Positions 63,201-64,000 of a stretch of DNA of 64,000 bases are shown here, in pieces. This stretch comes from Massilia sp. MS-15. Lineage in GTDB: Bacteria > Pseudomonadota > Gammaproteobacteria > Burkholderiales > Burkholderiaceae_D. The stretch is taken from NCBI RefSeq assembly GCF_020176695.1, contig NZ_JAIWIA010000038.1, forward strand, positions 1 through 64,000, read 5' to 3'. The notes below the pieces were generated by a model. The model had not been told where the DNA came from, did not search any database, and saw only the letters and a program-made list of their open reading frames with translations. Numbering within the stretch: the stretch's first letter is position 1; each line of letters opens with the position of its first letter. Made by a program: the position numbers and the translations under genes.

Positions 63201-63793
63201 CGCGGGTGGAAGCGCGCGAACTCGAGATCGAGGGACCCGCGTCGAAGCGCGCGGTGAGCAAGGCGATCGCGCGCTCGCTGTTCAAGGTGATGGCCTACAA
63301 GGACGAGTACGAAGTGGCGCGCCTGCACACCCAGACCGGTTTCCTGGAAAGCCTGGAGCAGCAGTTCGAGGGCGAGTTCCGCGTCGAATACCACCTGGCC
63401 CCGCCGCTGCTGGCCCGCAGGAAGCCCGGCTCGGACGTCCCGGCCAAGATGCGCTTCGGCCCGTGGATGCGTGGCGCCTTCCGCGTGCTGGCGCCACTCA
63501 AGGCCTTGCGCGGCACCGCCTTCGACCCCTTCGGCTACACCCACGAGCGCGGGGCCGAGCGCCAGCTGCGCGATGATACCCTGGCGCTGGCGGAGATGCT
63601 GGCATCCGGGCTGACTGCGGGGAACCGCGCGGCGGCCCTGAAGCTGGCCCAGCTGCCGGAGTCGATCCGCGGATACGGCCATGTGAAGGCGGCCAGCATG
63701 GCGCGCGCGGAAACCGAGCGTGCGCGCCTGCTGCGCGAGTTCCGCGAGCCGGTCAAGGAAGTCGTGCTGGTGCGCAAAGTGGCGCAACCGTGA
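60245..63793 (+). CDS. indolepyruvate ferredoxin oxidoreductase, fused alpha/beta
   Basis: This enzyme oxidatively decarboxylates aryl pyruvates (from Trp, Phe, Tyr) to acyl-CoA, passing electrons to ferredoxin. The 1182-residue protein has the pyrimidine-binding domain at the N-terminus, the thiamine-diphosphate domain (GDGTYYHSGYLAIRQA, about residues 510-540), a ferredoxin-like segment with Cys clusters CEGCGDCGVQSNC and CNKDYSCAEGFC, and the gamma domain (GVGGTGVVTVGALI). Fused forms of about 1160-1190 residues are normal in Betaproteobacteria. I chose the ATG at 60245 because GGAG lies seven bases upstream. Confidence 0.94.
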   Translation: MGSMHENVAEGGAAVLADGAYQLDDNLKREQGRVFLTGTQALIRLALMQKALDERAGLNTAGFISGYRGSPLGAVDQEVWRASKILQQKAIEFLPAINEELGATAVLGTQQVGGDPQRTVDGVFAMWYGKGPGVDRAGDALKHGNAYGSSPLGGVLVVAGDDHGCVSSSMPHQSDHAFMAWGMPVLNPANIEEYMEFGLYGWALSRFSGAWVGFKAISETVEGGAVVELPPVPGFRAPEGFTPPADGLHYRWPDLPSLAIEQRVADKLQAVHAFAGVNSIDKLVVAAPAATLGIIAAGKAYLDLLEALARLGLGVERLEELGVRLYKPGLTYPLERVRLHAFAGGLREILVVEEKGDVIEGQLKSLLYNLAQQARPQVLGKTDAAGAPLLSALGELRPSRIAPVLVRWLAPHLPALGLQALLPQFCRAEVLSNGADAIKRTPYFCSGCPHNTSTRVPEGSRALAGIGCHFMASWMGRDTFTLTQMGGEGVPWVAASRFTREKHVFQNLGDGTYYHSGYLAIRQAIAARTNITYKILYNDAVAMTGGQPVDGKLTVPQIVQQVLSEGAALAVVVTDQPENYADVTLPAGVTVHHRSELDAIQRRLRELPGVTVLVYDQTCAAEKRRRRKKNKPDNIVFPDPPRRMVINPAVCEGCGDCGVQSNCLSILPLETPLGRKRQIDQASCNKDYSCAEGFCPSFVSVVGGRLKKPAAAALALGQLEQMLAAYPLPPAYDFAKPFEMLVAGVGGTGVVTVGALITMAAHLEGKGASTLDFMGFAQKGGAVMSHVRVAPSPRQLHQVRIDLQQADALLACDLVVAAMPDALAVMRRGHTRVVANENESPTAEFTRNPDADIRKDDLLAKLQDAGGPLLRLNAQQVASAVLGDPIGANILMMGAAWQLGLVPVSLPALMRAIELNGVAVEMNKKAFMLGRLVAADDKAAARLAQPAKVVQFTPPAALDELVAFRADWLTKYQDAAYAERYRAAVARVEARELEIEGPASKRAVSKAIARSLFKVMAYKDEYEVARLHTQTGFLESLEQQFEGEFRVEYHLAPPLLARRKPGSDVPAKMRFGPWMRGAFRVLAPLKALRGTAFDPFGYTHERGAERQLRDDTLALAEMLASGLTAGNRAAALKLAQLPESIRGYGHVKAASMARAETERARLLREFREPVKEVVLVRKVAQP

Positions 63794-63862
63794 GGTTGAT
63801 GCCGCGCAAACCCGGGGCACCCCGCGCGGGGGAGGATGATGCTGTCAGGCAAAAATCCGTGA

Positions 63863-63868
63863 TATACT
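63863..63868 (+). promoter_or_regulatory. possible -10 of the last, partial gene
   Basis: TATACT (63863-63868) with CTGTCA 15 bases upstream is a plausible sigma-70 promoter 100 bases before the ATG at 63968. Confidence 0.4.
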
Positions 63869-63889
63869 GCACTGCAACATAACACGCAC

Positions 63890-63913
63890 AATCGCCGGCT
63901 CCTGCCGGCGATT
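63890..63913 (+). other. perfect hairpin in the leader of the last gene
   Basis: AATCGCCGGC (63890-63899) and GCCGGCGATT (63904-63913) form a perfect ten-base-pair stem with loop TCCT, between the -10 candidate and the ATG at 63968. It is followed by CTCGTTTC and not by a T run, so it may be a leader structure or weak attenuator rather than a terminator. Confidence 0.55.
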
Positions 63914-63967
63914 CTCGTTTCTGCACCTGACTTTCATTTCTTGCATTGCCAACCTGGGAACACGAGC

Positions 63968-64000
63968 ATGGGCCACGACATCAAGACTCTCGGCGAAGCC
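63968..64000 (+). CDS. start of a gene cut by the window end
   Basis: An ATG at 63968 opens a frame reading MGHDIKTLGEA that runs off the window. GGGAACACGAGC precedes it. Eleven residues are too few to identify the product. Confidence 0.4.
   Translation, partial: MGHDIKTLGEA

Noticed and set aside
60179..63820. 1213-codon open frame on the minus strand opposite the indolepyruvate oxidoreductase
   Set aside because: It mirrors a clearly functional gene in a high-GC genome where the antisense frame lacks stops by composition. Its product is His/Arg/Gln/Ala-rich with no family motif.

Overview
The window is high-GC bacterial chromosome. It looks like a member of the Burkholderiales, most probably Oxalobacteraceae (Massilia/Telluria-like). 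The reasons are gene order and protein style: yceF-yceD-rpmF-plsX-fabHDG-acpP-fabF running on into rpoE-rseA-degP-lepA-lepB-rnc-era-recO-pdxJ-acpS-uvrC-pgsA, a fused indolepyruvate ferredoxin oxidoreductase, and Ala/Arg/Pro-rich extensions on several proteins. The genus is an inference; only the sequence was read.

Positions 1-25560 are mostly core chromosome. After the tail of an IS110-type transposase come rlmJ, an EAL-HDOD regulator, a tetrapyrrole-methylase-family methyltransferase and maf. Then follow the divergent fatty-acid/phospholipid synthesis cluster (4437-11200), the envelope-stress sigma factor with a short anti-sigma factor and DegP (11877-14531), and a long run of translation, secretion, RNA-processing and repair genes (15229-25048). 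The section ends with two identical tRNA-Gly genes and tRNA-Cys behind a near-consensus promoter and a clean terminator. Three REP-like palindromic loci (7682, 14794, 24312) sit between genes.

Positions 25793-47451 are accessory. A 1681-residue Ser/Thr kinase-ATPase-GAF-GGDEF protein is read leftward. To its right is a low-oxygen-looking island carrying four perfect FNR/ANR-type boxes (TTGAT-N4-ATCAA). It contains two universal stress proteins, a diguanylate cyclase, a P-type ATPase, a quinone-reductase-like flavoprotein, an acyl-CoA synthetase-acetyltransferase fusion, a hemerythrin-like protein that has lost ligands, two more universal stress proteins, a Zn alcohol dehydrogenase and a yhiI-rbbA-yhhJ type ABC system. 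The inferred logic is survival without oxygen: acyl-CoA/alcohol metabolism, ion pumping, translation-associated ATPase and c-di-GMP output under one regulator.

Positions 48360-54753 hold what I regard as the best candidate for an undescribed system. It is a single-strand cluster of thermostable-hemolysin-family protein, AMP-forming ligase, haem-oxygenase-like diiron oxidase, short-chain dehydrogenase, exported TPR protein, OmpR-type regulator and histidine kinase. A PmrA/QseB-type tandem box (CTTAAT-N5-GTTAAT) lies in front of the first gene. This reads as a small-molecule pathway with its own two-component control.

Positions 54906-63793 carry a periplasmic binding protein paired with a hybrid histidine kinase, an exported endonuclease/exonuclease/phosphatase-fold protein, an Lrp-type regulator, and divergently from it the fused indolepyruvate ferredoxin oxidoreductase. 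The window ends 11 codons into a further gene at 63968.
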